From: Brachynemurus nebulosus
Taxonomy: Eukaryota > Arthropoda > Insecta > Neuroptera > Myrmeleontidae
Direction: 5' to 3'
NCBI GenBank assembly: GCA_035578155.1
Contig: JAPWDM010000005.1
Location: 53,760,454-53,824,453, forward strand
Length of the DNA stretch: 64,000 nucleotides
The notes beneath the pieces were generated by a model, which was not told the DNA's origin, did not search any database, and was given only the letters and a program-made list of their open reading frames with translations. A program made the position numbers and the translations under genes. Below are positions 44,854-64,000 of the stretch, in pieces. Within the stretch, counting starts at the first letter, position 1. Each line of letters starts with the position of its first letter.

Positions 44854-45249
44854 TGCCGAAATCTAAAGTCATTTATGAGGAAATGAATTCCGTGATTTTA
44901 AAATTGATAAACTATTTTATTTTAGAATTGCAAAATGGTGGTCCTTTGATTCCTTTAACTGCCGTACAAGAGGTAAATATAAAATTTTTGCAAATATATT
45001 AATTTATTAAGTAACACAGTTCATGATTAATTTTAACATTTTAATTAAATACAATATTGCGCGGTTTTAGAGAGTAGCTTCAGCATTAGATTTAAGTATA
45101 TCTTCAATTGCAAGAGCAGTTCAAGTGGCAAAAAAACCAGCTGAGCCTAAGGAACGCAAAAAAAGAATGTGTCCCAAAACTACCGACTGCGATTCAGTTG
45201 TAAAAAATGACATGAGGACCATTATTTATGATATGCACCAACATGGTAT
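44854..45249 (+). pseudogene. N-terminal HTH of a Tc1/IS630-type transposase, remnant
   Basis: Exons 44854-44973 and 45071-45249 join in frame across a GT-AG intron. The second reads RVASALDLSISSIARAVQVA, a helix-turn-helix, then PKERKKRMC and VVKNDMRTIIYDMHQHG, like the recalled layout of insect DDE_3 transposases ahead of their DDE domain. No DDE domain follows, so it is incomplete here. An exapted small DNA-binding protein is a less likely alternative. Confidence 0.5.
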
Positions 45250-46509
45250 GTGTCATCATTGTAAATTATCTGGATACTTTTTAGAAATTTGACTTATAAT
45301 ATTAGATATTAAAATAAAAGTATAACATTTTTCTAAACATCATTTTATAACATCAAAAAGACTGTGGACAAAAAAAACTGAATAATATAATTATTATAAT
45401 ACTAAAGTTAGTCATAGCACACTTATTAACATCATAACTTAATTGAGTAAGTAATAACTATTTCAAAATACTTTTCAGTAGAAAATTGTAACTTTGTTCC
45501 TTAAATATGTTGAAATTTTATTCTAATTGCTCAATTAAATTTTTAAATTACATAATTAAGTATTTTTATTTACTGAACTAAATTCACCACAGTATAGATC
45601 CATTACTGTATAAAATTTTGTATTGTGCCAAGTGACGTTAAAATGACGATGATGAAAGTGACGTTAAAATGATTTTCCGGGGCCTTGGTGCCTTGAAGGG
45701 CCTAAAATAGAAACAATTCTAAAACTGCTGGTATAGGTACTCATACTAAGTTCTTACGGTGCGGAAATTACCCATGCTAATAAAATATCAAGATAGTTAT
45801 TTTAGAGTCATTGGGCGAGCAGGGTCAAGTGCTATAAATAATTGATTTTGCACAGAATTTTGGAATATATGATTGAATTCACCTATAAATTTTACTTATA
45901 ATTCAGATAATTTTATGCGAGTGACACCGCGGGTCGCAGCTAGTTAGTATTAATTTAATTTTGTCTGTCTGTCCGTCTTGAAATCTTTTAAACACGCCAG
46001 TAATATCTGTCCGTCTTGAAATCTTTTAAACACGCCAGTACTAATAAAATTTGATTTTGATAGTATTTCATTGAACTGGCAGTCCTAAGCCTGTGTGAAG
46101 TGTGAAGGAAAGATTTTTGAATAAAACAAAAATTATTTTTTGAAATTCTACTAAGTGCATTTGAGTCCACACTAGGTAAGCGCTTTTTTAACTCATGCAG
46201 TTGTTCCCAGCACTATGGAAGAAAATGATTACATGAGACGAAAGTACACTAATAATTTATATTAATAAAGTAAAATTTTCGCAAAGTAATTTATTTGCTA
46301 TTATGAGCTGAATTTCCACAAAGTCACGCTCATAATCAAGGCCGTGGACTAGCAAAAAAAGCTCCTTTTATATTCTCCCGGGCTCCCTACCGATAGCTAT
46401 GAGCCCGCTCATAAAGCAAAAGTCCTTTTCCGATGCTGCAACCCCAACTACCCCCTCTTGTTGGGCCTGCAACACAATTCTAGACATTTTTAAGGAATTA
46501 CTTCCGTTA

Positions 46510-46673
46510 GGGTCCGTCCACACGACACAAGCTTTACCACCGACTTACTTGCGCAAACCAGTTTGTGCAAGTAAACATGTACGTATGGACGGGAAAAAAC
46601 GTAGCGACTTACTTGCACAAACCTGGTTTGCGCAGGTAAGTCGGTGGTAAAGCTTGAGCGTGTGGACGGGCCC
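46510..46673. mobile_element. 164-bp PIF/Harbinger-type MITE, TTA TSD
   Basis: Ends gggtccgtccacacg and the mirror cgtgtggacgggccc, flanked by TTA (46507-46509 and 46674-46676); long stem agctttaccaccgacttact. Nested in the 8.56-kb element. Confidence 0.85.
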
Positions 46674-47188
46674 TTAAAATAACTAATGATTCATCCTCAA
46701 AATTGACACTTTGACTTACAAAATCTTATTTAAAATAAAGATAATAAATAAAGTTGATTATATCAAAATTGTAAATAAATAGAGCAGTACAAAAAAGAAA
46801 TTGAAAATATTTTAACAGTGTACTTTTAAGATACATTATTTATACCAATACCTAGATGCGCATGTCATTTATTAAGAGCAACTTTTGGCAGACAACTCAT
46901 TATAATTACGTCTTCTTTTGGAGTGTAATTAAAAATAGGTAACAACGTAAGTCGCCTCTTAGTAAATAATTCATATAATTATCATTCATACTTCAATTGT
47001 TTTGGTTTAATTAGGTTGGATTAAATTATTATATTATCTTTTTCTAACTCGTAATATTGAATAGAGAATAAATTTTTTAAGGAGTGTTAATAATTTTGTA
47101 TTCAATTATTGGTGTAAAATTCATATGATGTCACTCTGAAGGGTTGAGTTTATTTATTACGTAATTGTCTAAACATATTAATCGGACG

Positions 47189-48242
47189 ATATTTTCACAT
47201 GCGGTCTCATAAAACAGAAAATTTTGAAAAAATTTTAATTTTTTTTTTTTTTTTTGTATCTAAATAAAATACAACCTTTTCACAAAAAAGAAAAAAATTT
47301 GAATTACATATATTGAATTATTTATATAATGCACTTGTAAAGAAACCTATATAACTGTAACCTCAGTTAAGGTAACTGCGGGTAATAAGGCCTAAAATTC
47401 ATAACTCGTTCAAACATTCGTACAGGCGTACCAATGTTTGACGCATGCAAGCCTCAGACACCAATAAGTTGCAACATATGTTCCACTTGCCGCCATCCCG
47501 CGTATTGTCTCCAGTAACGAGCTATATATCATAAAGTGAGATTTTCGAGCTCGAATAATAAAATTTCAACGAAAATTATCTCAAGTAATTATAATATTAA
47601 TGCTGCTAATTATTTTTCTGTTCACCTAATTTTGTTCTTCAGTTCTTCTTTTTGTTAATTCAGTGCATTAAATAATTTTACATCTGTCAAAATAATTAAT
47701 TTTTTTTTTTTTATTTACTTGGGTGTAACAGATGTAAAAATTATTTAATGCACTGAATTAACAAAAAGAAGAACTGAAGAACAAAATTAGGTGAACAGAA
47801 AAATAATTAGCAGCATTAATATTATAATTACTTGAGATAATTTTCGTTGAAATTTTATTATTCGAGCTCGAAAATCTCACTTTATGATATATAGCTCGTT
47901 ACTGGAGACAATACGCGGGATGGCGGCAAGTGGAACATATGTTGCAACTTATTGGTGTCTGAGGCTTGCATGCGTCAAACATTGGTACGCCTGTACGAAT
48001 GTTTGAACGAGTTATGAATTTTAGGCCTTATTACCCGACAGGCCTTAGTACCCGCAGTTACCTTAACTGAGGTTACAGTTATATAGGTTCCTTTACAAGT
48101 GCATTATATAAATAATTCAATATATGTAATTCAAATTTTTTTCTTTTTTGTGAAAAGATTGTATTTTATTTAGATACAAAAAAAAAAAAAAAATTAAAAT
48201 TTTTTCAAAATTTTCTGTTTTATGAGACCGCATGTGAAATAT
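47189..48242. repeat. ~1.05-kb near-perfect palindrome
   Basis: Arms of about 500 bp from cacatgcggtctcataaaac to a centre near 47705. The right arm carries an extra acaggccttagtacccg near 48038. It interrupts the right arm of the 8.56-kb element, whose left arm shows the uninterrupted site. Confidence 0.85.
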
Positions 48243-48758
48243 GTATATCTCTTTTGAAATAGAGTGTACAATATACATACAAATATAAAGTATCTAGGAC
48301 CATAAAACAAACCTTTTTCAAAAAAAAAAAGATTATTTTCAAAAAAGGTCGGAAATAGCAATAAACTTTATATTCCCCCATTTTGAAGTCAGTTCACCCA
48401 ATTAGAGGTATTATAACGAGTTTTACTTTTATGAAACAAAACCATCTGCCAACATCTTTTTGATTTGTTGGTTTTTAAAGATCGCATGACAAAATTGGGG
48501 TCATAATGTGGGCGATATCAGTAGACCATAAAACTCTTACTGCAATAACTTCATTTCAAAATTTATTAAACTTATTTAAAAAATTATTGTGTAGTCGGAA
48601 CATAAACGAACATCAACGAATTGAGGTTAATTGTTCATTCGCGTTCGTTTGTGTTTGTTTTTGTTTGTTCATGTTCGTTCATGTTGGTTTACGTTCGTTC
48701 ACGTTTGTTCGCATTCGTTCACGTTCGTTCGTTATATGTAGACCCGGCTTTAGGGTAG

Positions 48759-48848
48759 ATGAATAAAAGGCTGGTCGTCCTTTGGATGCAGAAACGTGTG
48801 ATATTTAATTCGGACGAATACAGACCCATTCTCTCCCAGCCCGATAAA
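48759..48848 (+). CDS. candidate first exon (mitochondrial presequence) of WARS2
   Basis: An ATG opens 30 codons (MNKRLVVLWMQKRVIF...) rich in K/R and hydrophobic residues, as mitochondrial presequences are, ending at a gtatgc donor in phase 0. It joins in frame to the exon at 49230. It starts 7 bases after the target duplication of the 8.56-kb element, so it could equally be chance. Confidence 0.3.
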
Positions 48849-49229
48849 GTATGCCAATTAAATTACGAATTCATAAGGATTTCGTTATTAGAATTACAAA
48901 ATCGTAACAAACCACAAAAATAACCCTTTAATAATTTCGATAATTTTTTAATTACGTTATTTAAGGTTTGTGACAGCTAAGGTGCTACACAGGTGCTACA
49001 TTTGATAATTTTCATAACCTCTCTTAAGTAGATAATTCTTACGATTTTTACTAAAAATAATACTGAATACCATGAATTTTAATTTCTCAAAAATTTTGAA
49101 ACATGTACGCAAAAGAAACTTTATTCAGTATATCCGAAAAAATCATTCTATGGTATTTAAAAATTTTAAAAATACTTACAATTAATATAATTTGTATAAC
49201 TCAACACAGTAAGTTGTATATATTTTAAG

Positions 49230-52200
49230 GATAAGAATATCCAGTGGGATACTCGAGTCTTTTCAGGAATACAACCCACTGGAAAAGTTCATCTAGGCAA
49301 CTACTTAGGAGCAATATTAAAATGGGTTAAAATTCAAAATGAGCTACCGAACGTTACATTTAGTATCGTTGATTTACATTCAATAACACTACCGCAAGAT
49401 CCACACGCATTAAAAAATGATATTCTAGAAATGACTGCCACATTACTGGCGTGTGGAATTGATCCAGAAAAAAGTATATTATTTTTACAATCGACTGTGC
49501 CTCAACACACACAGTTATGTTGGCATTTAGCATGCCTTACAACAATGGCTAGGTAATCTTTTGATCAAATATATAAAAATTCCACTTTTGCTTTTTGATC
49601 TGATTTTATTTTAAATATTTTAGATTGTCGCATTTACCACAATATAAAGAAAAATCGGCAAAATTGAAAGAAATCCCTTTGGGCTTATTTATATATCCAG
49701 TTCTTCAAGCTGCTGATATCTTAGTTCACAAGTAAATATACATTTGTACACGAAATTACTAAGTATAGTTATACAAACACAAAATTATTGACAATAATTT
49801 ATTAATTGTCTGTTTGCGGACTAGGATCATTTCGCCAGTTTGCCGTTCAGGTCCAGTATTCGTCCATTTTACTGTACTGTTTTAAACAGTAGTATAGAAT
49901 AGTAATATAAAAACAGATAACTGAGCATAATATCTGAATTTATTAGAAGGCTAATACCTAAGCAATAAAAAAACTGATAGAAAATACTTATTTAACAAAG
50001 TTATGTTTTTAAAATAAATTTCCAAAACAATGTCTTGTTCTCATGTTACGCGAACGGTACATAGATTAGCAAAAAGGTAGTGGTACGACGTAGTAAGCTT
50101 TAATACTGTTTTTGGTACAATTTAGTTTTGTTTTTGGTTTTTAGTATTTACTTAAGACACATTGAACGTAATAAGAAGTAAAAATTATAATTATGTATTT
50201 TAAAATTAACTAGTAAAATTTTAGTGGACGGTTATTGAAATATCAATCCTTTAAAAAATTCAGTTCTCGACCACTTGGACGAGAACGGAAATAACCAAAT
50301 GAAATTTATTTTATTTCTCAATCTAATTAGTTTTAGACAATTACTATTGGCTGCTTGATTAGAGATTTAATTTTCGTCCACTCAATTGTTTGCGTTGAAT
50401 GAATTACAAAAGTTTAAATTATATATGGACGAAAATTGAAAACTACATTAAATTGTACTTTTTAATTTTCGTCCATTTATTTTTCTATGTTAATGTGTGG
50501 ATGATATTTTCAAACTTTTAGATAACTTTCTTAGAGTCAAAAAATTAACTCCTTTAAACAAACCATATGGAAAAAAATTTTTGTCTCAAAATGCCGGACT
50601 TTTTACTGCCAGTGATAAGTACAATAGATAAGGTTACAAAAAAAGAAAATGAAAAAAATCAAAGATCCCAACATCAAAAAAGTGAACCCTAGGAATTTCC
50701 AAAACACAAATTATACTAAACTATGTTGATAAAATTGAATATTATTTAGAATTATACCGTATTTCGGAAAATCGTCACAGATGGCGGCACCTGTACCAGT
50801 GAATATATACATATCAGCATTTTGAGCCTCATATTGCAGGACGAGTTAACTCGTCTTAATCATTTAAAGAGTTAATAAAAAAATAAAATAAAATAAGAAG
50901 GTCTAAAAAGGAAGATAAGAGGTCCTGAATACATAATTATTAGGTACCGGGTTTCTTCGGACAGGCCAGGACCGTACTTATTTCAATAAAATTTTGCAAC
51001 TAAATTACATTAAATTATGCACATTTGAATGAATATAATTGGTCAAAAATTACATTTTTCACCATTTAGAATACTAACAGCATTTTTTATTTGGCGAAAG
51101 TAAGAAAATTCAAAAAATCGGAAAAATTTTTTGTAAAATATATTGAAAAATTGTTAGACGGTCCACTATAATAGCTAAGACGTACGTATTTACTCAGATT
51201 TTTTATTATTGAAAAACAAATTTTTAACAAGCAACTATACTTCTATCTCTCAAAATTGAAAACAATAAAAAAAGATGAATTTATTTAATTTAAATGACGT
51301 CACATAAATCACATACATAATAATATAAACAAAAATACTTTTGATAGTCAATTAAAATTACAGTGGCACTTTTCAATTGTGCAGGTAATAAATAAAAGAA
51401 AGAAAAAGGATGTTTACATAAAATACGTATAAATAATATTTTGATACACATATGTATGTGTGTATGTAACTTGTGTACGTAGTTTTTATGAAAATATTTT
51501 GAACTTTTAGTCATATTGAGTGCAATATGTATACCTGCATATGCTAAAGACGAAACTGTCTGATCCGAAAGAAATCCGATACCTGATAATTATGGTTCAT
51601 TTCACTTAAATTTAACCATGCTTCATCACTTATGAATTTAAATAATTTCCGGTTTCTTGGCTTTATCTCTTTCATTATTGCACTTACGTAAATTTTAAAA
51701 TTGCAGTTTGTTTTTAGAAAAGAATAGAAGATTGATTTGTTTTGAATATAAGAATTATTTAATTTTTTAACTTTTGACTCATGATCAGTTGTATTTGAAA
51801 CAGGGTATACTTATAAGCATTTGCTTTTTATTAAAATTAATTTTCTTATAACAATTCTTATCCTAAATTGTGGTCGAAAACTAGCCTACATGTGGACGAC
51901 AACTAATTGTTTTGGACGAAAACTAGCGAAATCTGTATATTTACCATTATTATTTATTTTTTTTTTATGAAAAACAATAAACGTAATTAGTTATCATTTA
52001 AACAACATCAAATAACAATATAATTCATTAACATTGGATTAATAGAACATATTTTTCTTATGTCAGGAACCTATGAACTCCACTGATTGGACGAAAACTA
52101 GCGAAACAACCCTATATTGTAATATAGTTATATCGAATATTTTTTTTTATATGATCAAAAATAGGTAGACGCGTACTTTTATATAATTTGTCTTATTTAT

Positions 52201-53034
52201 TTCATATTATTGACAAAAAATTTTGAACAACAGCTACAAAAGCATTAAAAATATTTTAATTATTACCAATGATACTGTGTTTGTGCGAGTAGTTTTTTAA
52301 ACTAATATATGTCTAGGGCAACACATGTACCCGTTGGAGAAGATCAAGTACAACACCTTCAACTAGCTCAACATTTAGCAAAAATTTTCAATCACAAATA
52401 CGGAGTGACATTCCCATCACCGAAAGCTATCATAGCTGATGATATCAGCTGTCGAATCCGAAGTTTACGTGATCCTTTGAAAAAGATGTCCAAATCCGAA
52501 CCAGATCCAAAGAGTCGTATTCATTTAAGCGATACCCCAGATACTATATTAGAAAAAATAAAAAAAGCAGTTACAGATTTTACATCTGAAGTTACGTATG
52601 ATCCTGAAAAACGTCCAGGTGTATCGAATCTTATTAGTATACATTCATTTTTGAGTGGAAAAACCGTTGAGAAAATATGCCTAGAAGCTCAAAATGCTGG
52701 TTTAGATACGGGAAAGTACGTATAATTTTGTGTCATGTTTCGATCAACATTCAATCATTATCAATAAGCAGTGAAAAATAAAATTTTTAAATATTTTAGG
52801 TATAAGTTTGTCGTTGCTGACGTAATAATAAATTACTTGAGCCCAATTAGAGAAAAAATTGATAATTTATTAAGAAGAGAGAGTTATTTAGTGGAAGTTT
52901 TAGAATATGGGCGTACCGTTGCTACTCAGAGGGCTGAAGAAACATTAGACGAAGTTAATTCAAAAGTTGGGACAAGAACAGCTAGCGGCATTAACAGATT
53001 AGAATTAATTAAAAATTTTAAAAATAAAAGCTAA
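49230..53034 (+). CDS. WARS2: mitochondrial tryptophanyl-tRNA synthetase (first exon uncertain)
   Basis: Exons 49230-49552, 49624-49731, 52317-52715 and 52800-53034 join in frame and give about 354 residues, close to full length for this class Ic enzyme, which charges mitochondrial tRNA-Trp. Visible: the N-terminal core [19 protein letters not shown] with the HIGH-equivalent [69 protein letters not shown]; the KMSKS loop [14 protein letters not shown]; and the C-terminal [18 protein letters not shown]. The acceptor could be 49230 or 49245, both in phase 0. The start codon and presequence must lie upstream; see the candidate at 48759. Intron 49732-52316 is inflated by repeats. The match to mitochondrial rather than cytosolic enzymes is clear. 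Confidence 0.93.
49825..52113. mobile_element. possible 2.3-kb element with imperfect terminal inverted repeats
   Basis: tagg.t.atttcgccagttt at the left resembles the mirror of aaactagcgaaacaacccta at the right; gacgaaaactagcg-like motifs recur inside near 51880, 51910 and 52090. In WARS2 intron 2. No coding sequence seen. Confidence 0.4.
50576..50876 (+). mobile_element. intronic repeat family R1, copy 5
   Basis: Same blocks as 14968-15268, including atgccggact and gttaactcgtcttaatcatt; in WARS2 intron 2, sense orientation. Confidence 0.75.
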
Positions 53035-53156
53035 TCTTTTATTAAAAAAAACTGTCGTTTTGTATAATTAATTTATTTTGCAGGAAAAGAGGAAAAACAT
53101 GATTGACATTTATAATTTCGCGGTAGTTATTTAGTCATTGTAGCCAACTATTTTTA

Positions 53157-53162
53157 AATAAA
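53157..53162 (+). terminator. candidate poly(A) signal of WARS2
   Basis: AATAAA about 120 bases after the stop codon. Confidence 0.5.
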
Positions 53163-53261
53163 TGAACTACAATAATACAGGTGGTCCTCGTATTTACGGC
53201 ATGTTATAAAAATAGTTTATTCTTTAAGCTGAATACATAAAACATAAAGTCAAATTTATAT

Positions 53262-53448
53262 ATAAAGAAAATGACTCATTTCAAAAATAAAGTTTTGTCA
53301 TGTATAAAAGATATTATAATTTCTACTATCCTTTTTCAATATATTAGATAGTAGATCTTGTGAGAGATAGCTGTATTACGAGTTTGTCCAGTACATAAAT
53401 TTATGAGAATGAGTCATTTGCAGTTGTCGTTGGTTTCTCTATACATAC
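53262..53448 (+). repeat. ~190-bp repeat, copy 2
   Basis: Same blocks as 43485-43672, downstream of WARS2. Confidence 0.8.
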
Positions 53449-53647
53449 TTTTTTCATACATAAAATAAAGTTTAGAGTTTAGTTCTACAAGTGTTTTAAT
53501 ATAATTAAAACTAAGCCTGAATCCAGAGAAGTAGTTGTGGGAGTCCGATAAATTAAAAACTTACATATTAAAAATTTTGTAAAATAGAAGTCATGAATCA
53601 GTTATTTATTTTTTTTTAAGACAAAAACGTACTTATATATGCAATGA

Positions 53648-54080
53648 CCACAGACCAGTGAACATATTATATATTATATTATATAGACCGATAATATAAA
53701 TGTGTAATTGAGGCAACCAGTTACGACCAAGTTCCGACCTTAATAGTATTCTGTTATATAGTAATGGATTTGTATCCGTAGTTACGTTTTTAAATAATTA
53801 TTGTCAAAATATAATATTGATAATAAAATTTTACTTTTTTGAGAAGAAACTGCAAAATTTTGAAAGAAAAAGAAGTGGTATTCGCTTTATTTTCAAAATA
53901 CGTACGTATACAAATTATGTCCTGCAATAATTACAATCGCATTTGCTCAGAAATTGACATTATATTATTTTATTAAATTTCACCCGTCTCACCCTTGTTA
54001 CCTGCTTCAAGAAAAATGCCTAGAAACTGGCTTTACGCTTTGTCTAGTAGTATAATATAATAGTGTTCATTGGTCTGTGG
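53648..54080. mobile_element. 433-bp MITE with 6-bp TSD, copy 2
   Basis: Reverse-oriented relative of 12529-12963, between CAATGA target duplications (53642-53647 and 54081-54086). It lies between WARS2 and DCAF1. Confidence 0.85.
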
Positions 54081-54086
54081 CAATGA

Positions 54087-55146
54087 CATATTTTAGTAAT
54101 TAATTTTGAATTATTTTTATAATCATAATATGTATTTAAAAAAAGTATTAAGATATATTTTTATTATGTTTTATTTTTATTTAGTTATCTAATTATTAAA
54201 CTATACAGAATTTTACGTACAAATTTAAAATTATTTTTTTTAATTATATAACATCATATTGCAAATGTAAAGCACTTTAGACAACCAGAGAAGCTGCTCG
54301 ACGAATGTTCATTTTCAAAATGATGTATAAATCCCGCCAATTTCCCTGTTAACACGTTAATGGTGTTAATGGTCATAAATCACTTGACGTTTTACAGCGT
54401 CAATGTGAACCGGTTAAAAACTAAGAGAGCGTCGAGTGCGTTGGTGACACATTTTCAGTTTTCGCGAAAAAATACCGAACGGGAAAGAAATTGCACGCAC
54501 TTTGTCCTAAAAGTTTTAGAATCACTGACTTATCCTTTATGTGGCCCCATCTGACGAAATATTTGAGAACATTGTAATAAGTAGTTTGAGTGCATTTTTT
54601 GAATTTTACTCATTGCTGTTAATATATAAAATTATTATTTGAGCTGTTGATGTGGCGTTATTTACATTAGGTATTTCGTGAGTTAGTTACGTATCGAGGG
54701 TGTTCTTAAAAATTAATATTTCTAATATTCTATCTTCTTCCATAGATATAAAAAAGCCATCTCTACGCACTCTACATATGTATACCTATGCCGCCTATGC
54801 CTATGACTTCTATCAGTTTTCTCCCATTTCATACGATTCGTAATTATGTATTTAAGAAGTTACCGATTAAATTATTTGTTTTATGAAGTTTTCGTAAATA
54901 AAGAAATATAATAAATATCAAAAAGTTTAAAATATAACAAAAATTGTGCCTTAAAACAATTTAAATATTTTTTAAAATTTTTATTTTGAAAGGATTTATT
55001 GCATTGTAAGTGTAAATGAAAATACGAATTATTTGTCTGATTTTAAGGTTATGATCTTCCACTGTAAAAAGTTCAGCACATGTATTAATAAAAATAGGAT
55101 AATTACTGAAAGCTTTTTAAAATTTAAGTTTTATTAAAAGTACATT
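54087..55146. other. upstream region of DCAF1
   Basis: Less AT-rich between 54290 and 54550; probably holds the DCAF1 promoter and 5' UTR. The 64-codon ORF at 54360-54554 shows no recognisable domain. Confidence 0.4.

Positions 55147-64000
<8,854 letters not shown>

Larger units (their letters stand above)
43248..45942. mobile_element. possible 2.7-kb element with ACTAGCTG ends
   Basis: The left end tactagctgtactcgggac and right end cgcgggtcgcagctagtta are loosely inverted and resemble common insect repeat termini. They enclose the transposase remnant at 44854-45249. A 34-bp tandem duplication (ccgtcttgaaatctttt twice) lies just outside at 45970-46039. Confidence 0.4.
40191..48749. mobile_element. 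8.56-kb inverted-repeat element, TTA TSD, composite
   Basis: Ends agccgggtctacatataacg and its mirror are flanked by TTA (40188-40190 and 48750-48752). Both ends continue into subterminal arrays of cgaacgaa/cgaacaaa. Further in, 40790-41282 is mirrored by 48243-48400 plus 46868-47180; the right arm is interrupted by a ~1.05-kb palindrome. The interior holds other elements. The TTA duplication suggests PIF/Harbinger, but no matching transposase is visible. Confidence 0.7.

Noticed and set aside
46399..46650. 83-codon ORF
   Set aside because: It is made mostly of the 164-bp MITE.
38169..49229. A further host gene between the zinc-finger gene and WARS2
   Set aside because: Only transposon remnants and unsupported short ORFs were found.
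54360..54554. 64-codon ORF upstream of DCAF1
   Set aside because: No domain, splice support or repeat homology; probably 5' flanking sequence.

Overview
The window is nuclear DNA of an insect. It is strongly AT-rich by eye, has spliced genes with GT-AG introns, long (TA)n tracts, and a zinc-finger gene carrying a ZAD domain, a domain characteristic of insects. No species or order can be fixed from the sequence alone. All four host genes lie on the + strand. I assembled them by joining exons whose splice sites keep the reading frame.

Layout: 1-11,884 has no host gene; it is built of fold-back repeats, three copies of a ~615-bp repeat, LTR-like repeats and one PIF/Harbinger transposase scrap. 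11,885-16,821 is an SLC22-type (organic cation/carnitine) transporter. 16,822-22,186 is repeat-rich and includes MITEs, a 21-bp-spaced palindrome array and a GC-rich hairpin array. 22,187-38,168 is a ZAD plus C2H2 zinc-finger gene of 11 exons and 1,384 residues, whose introns are filled with transposons. 38,169-49,229 is intergenic and largely occupied by an 8.56-kb inverted-repeat element (40,191-48,749) with other elements nested in it. 49,230-53,034 is mitochondrial tryptophanyl-tRNA synthetase (WARS2), with its first exon uncertain. 55,147-64,000 is the 5' part of DCAF1/VprBP (Mahjong in Drosophila), which runs off the window end.

The four genes have unrelated jobs (membrane transport, transcription, mitochondrial translation, CUL4 ubiquitin ligase) and show no operon-like logic. 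What ties the window together is its mobile DNA. At least five elements are flanked by TTA target duplications, as PIF/Harbinger elements are. Others are a hAT-like element with a perfect 8-bp duplication, a Tigger/pogo-like element, a 433-435-bp MITE with two independent 6-bp duplications, a Penelope-like remnant with GIY-YIG coding sequence and two degenerate hammerhead-like motifs, a tRNA-derived SINE head, and one repeat family present five times, always in an intron and always in the sense orientation.

I did not find a clearly new biological system. The best leads are the large inverted-repeat element, the Penelope hammerhead-like repeats, the unclassified 6-bp-TSD MITE and the GC-rich hairpin array.
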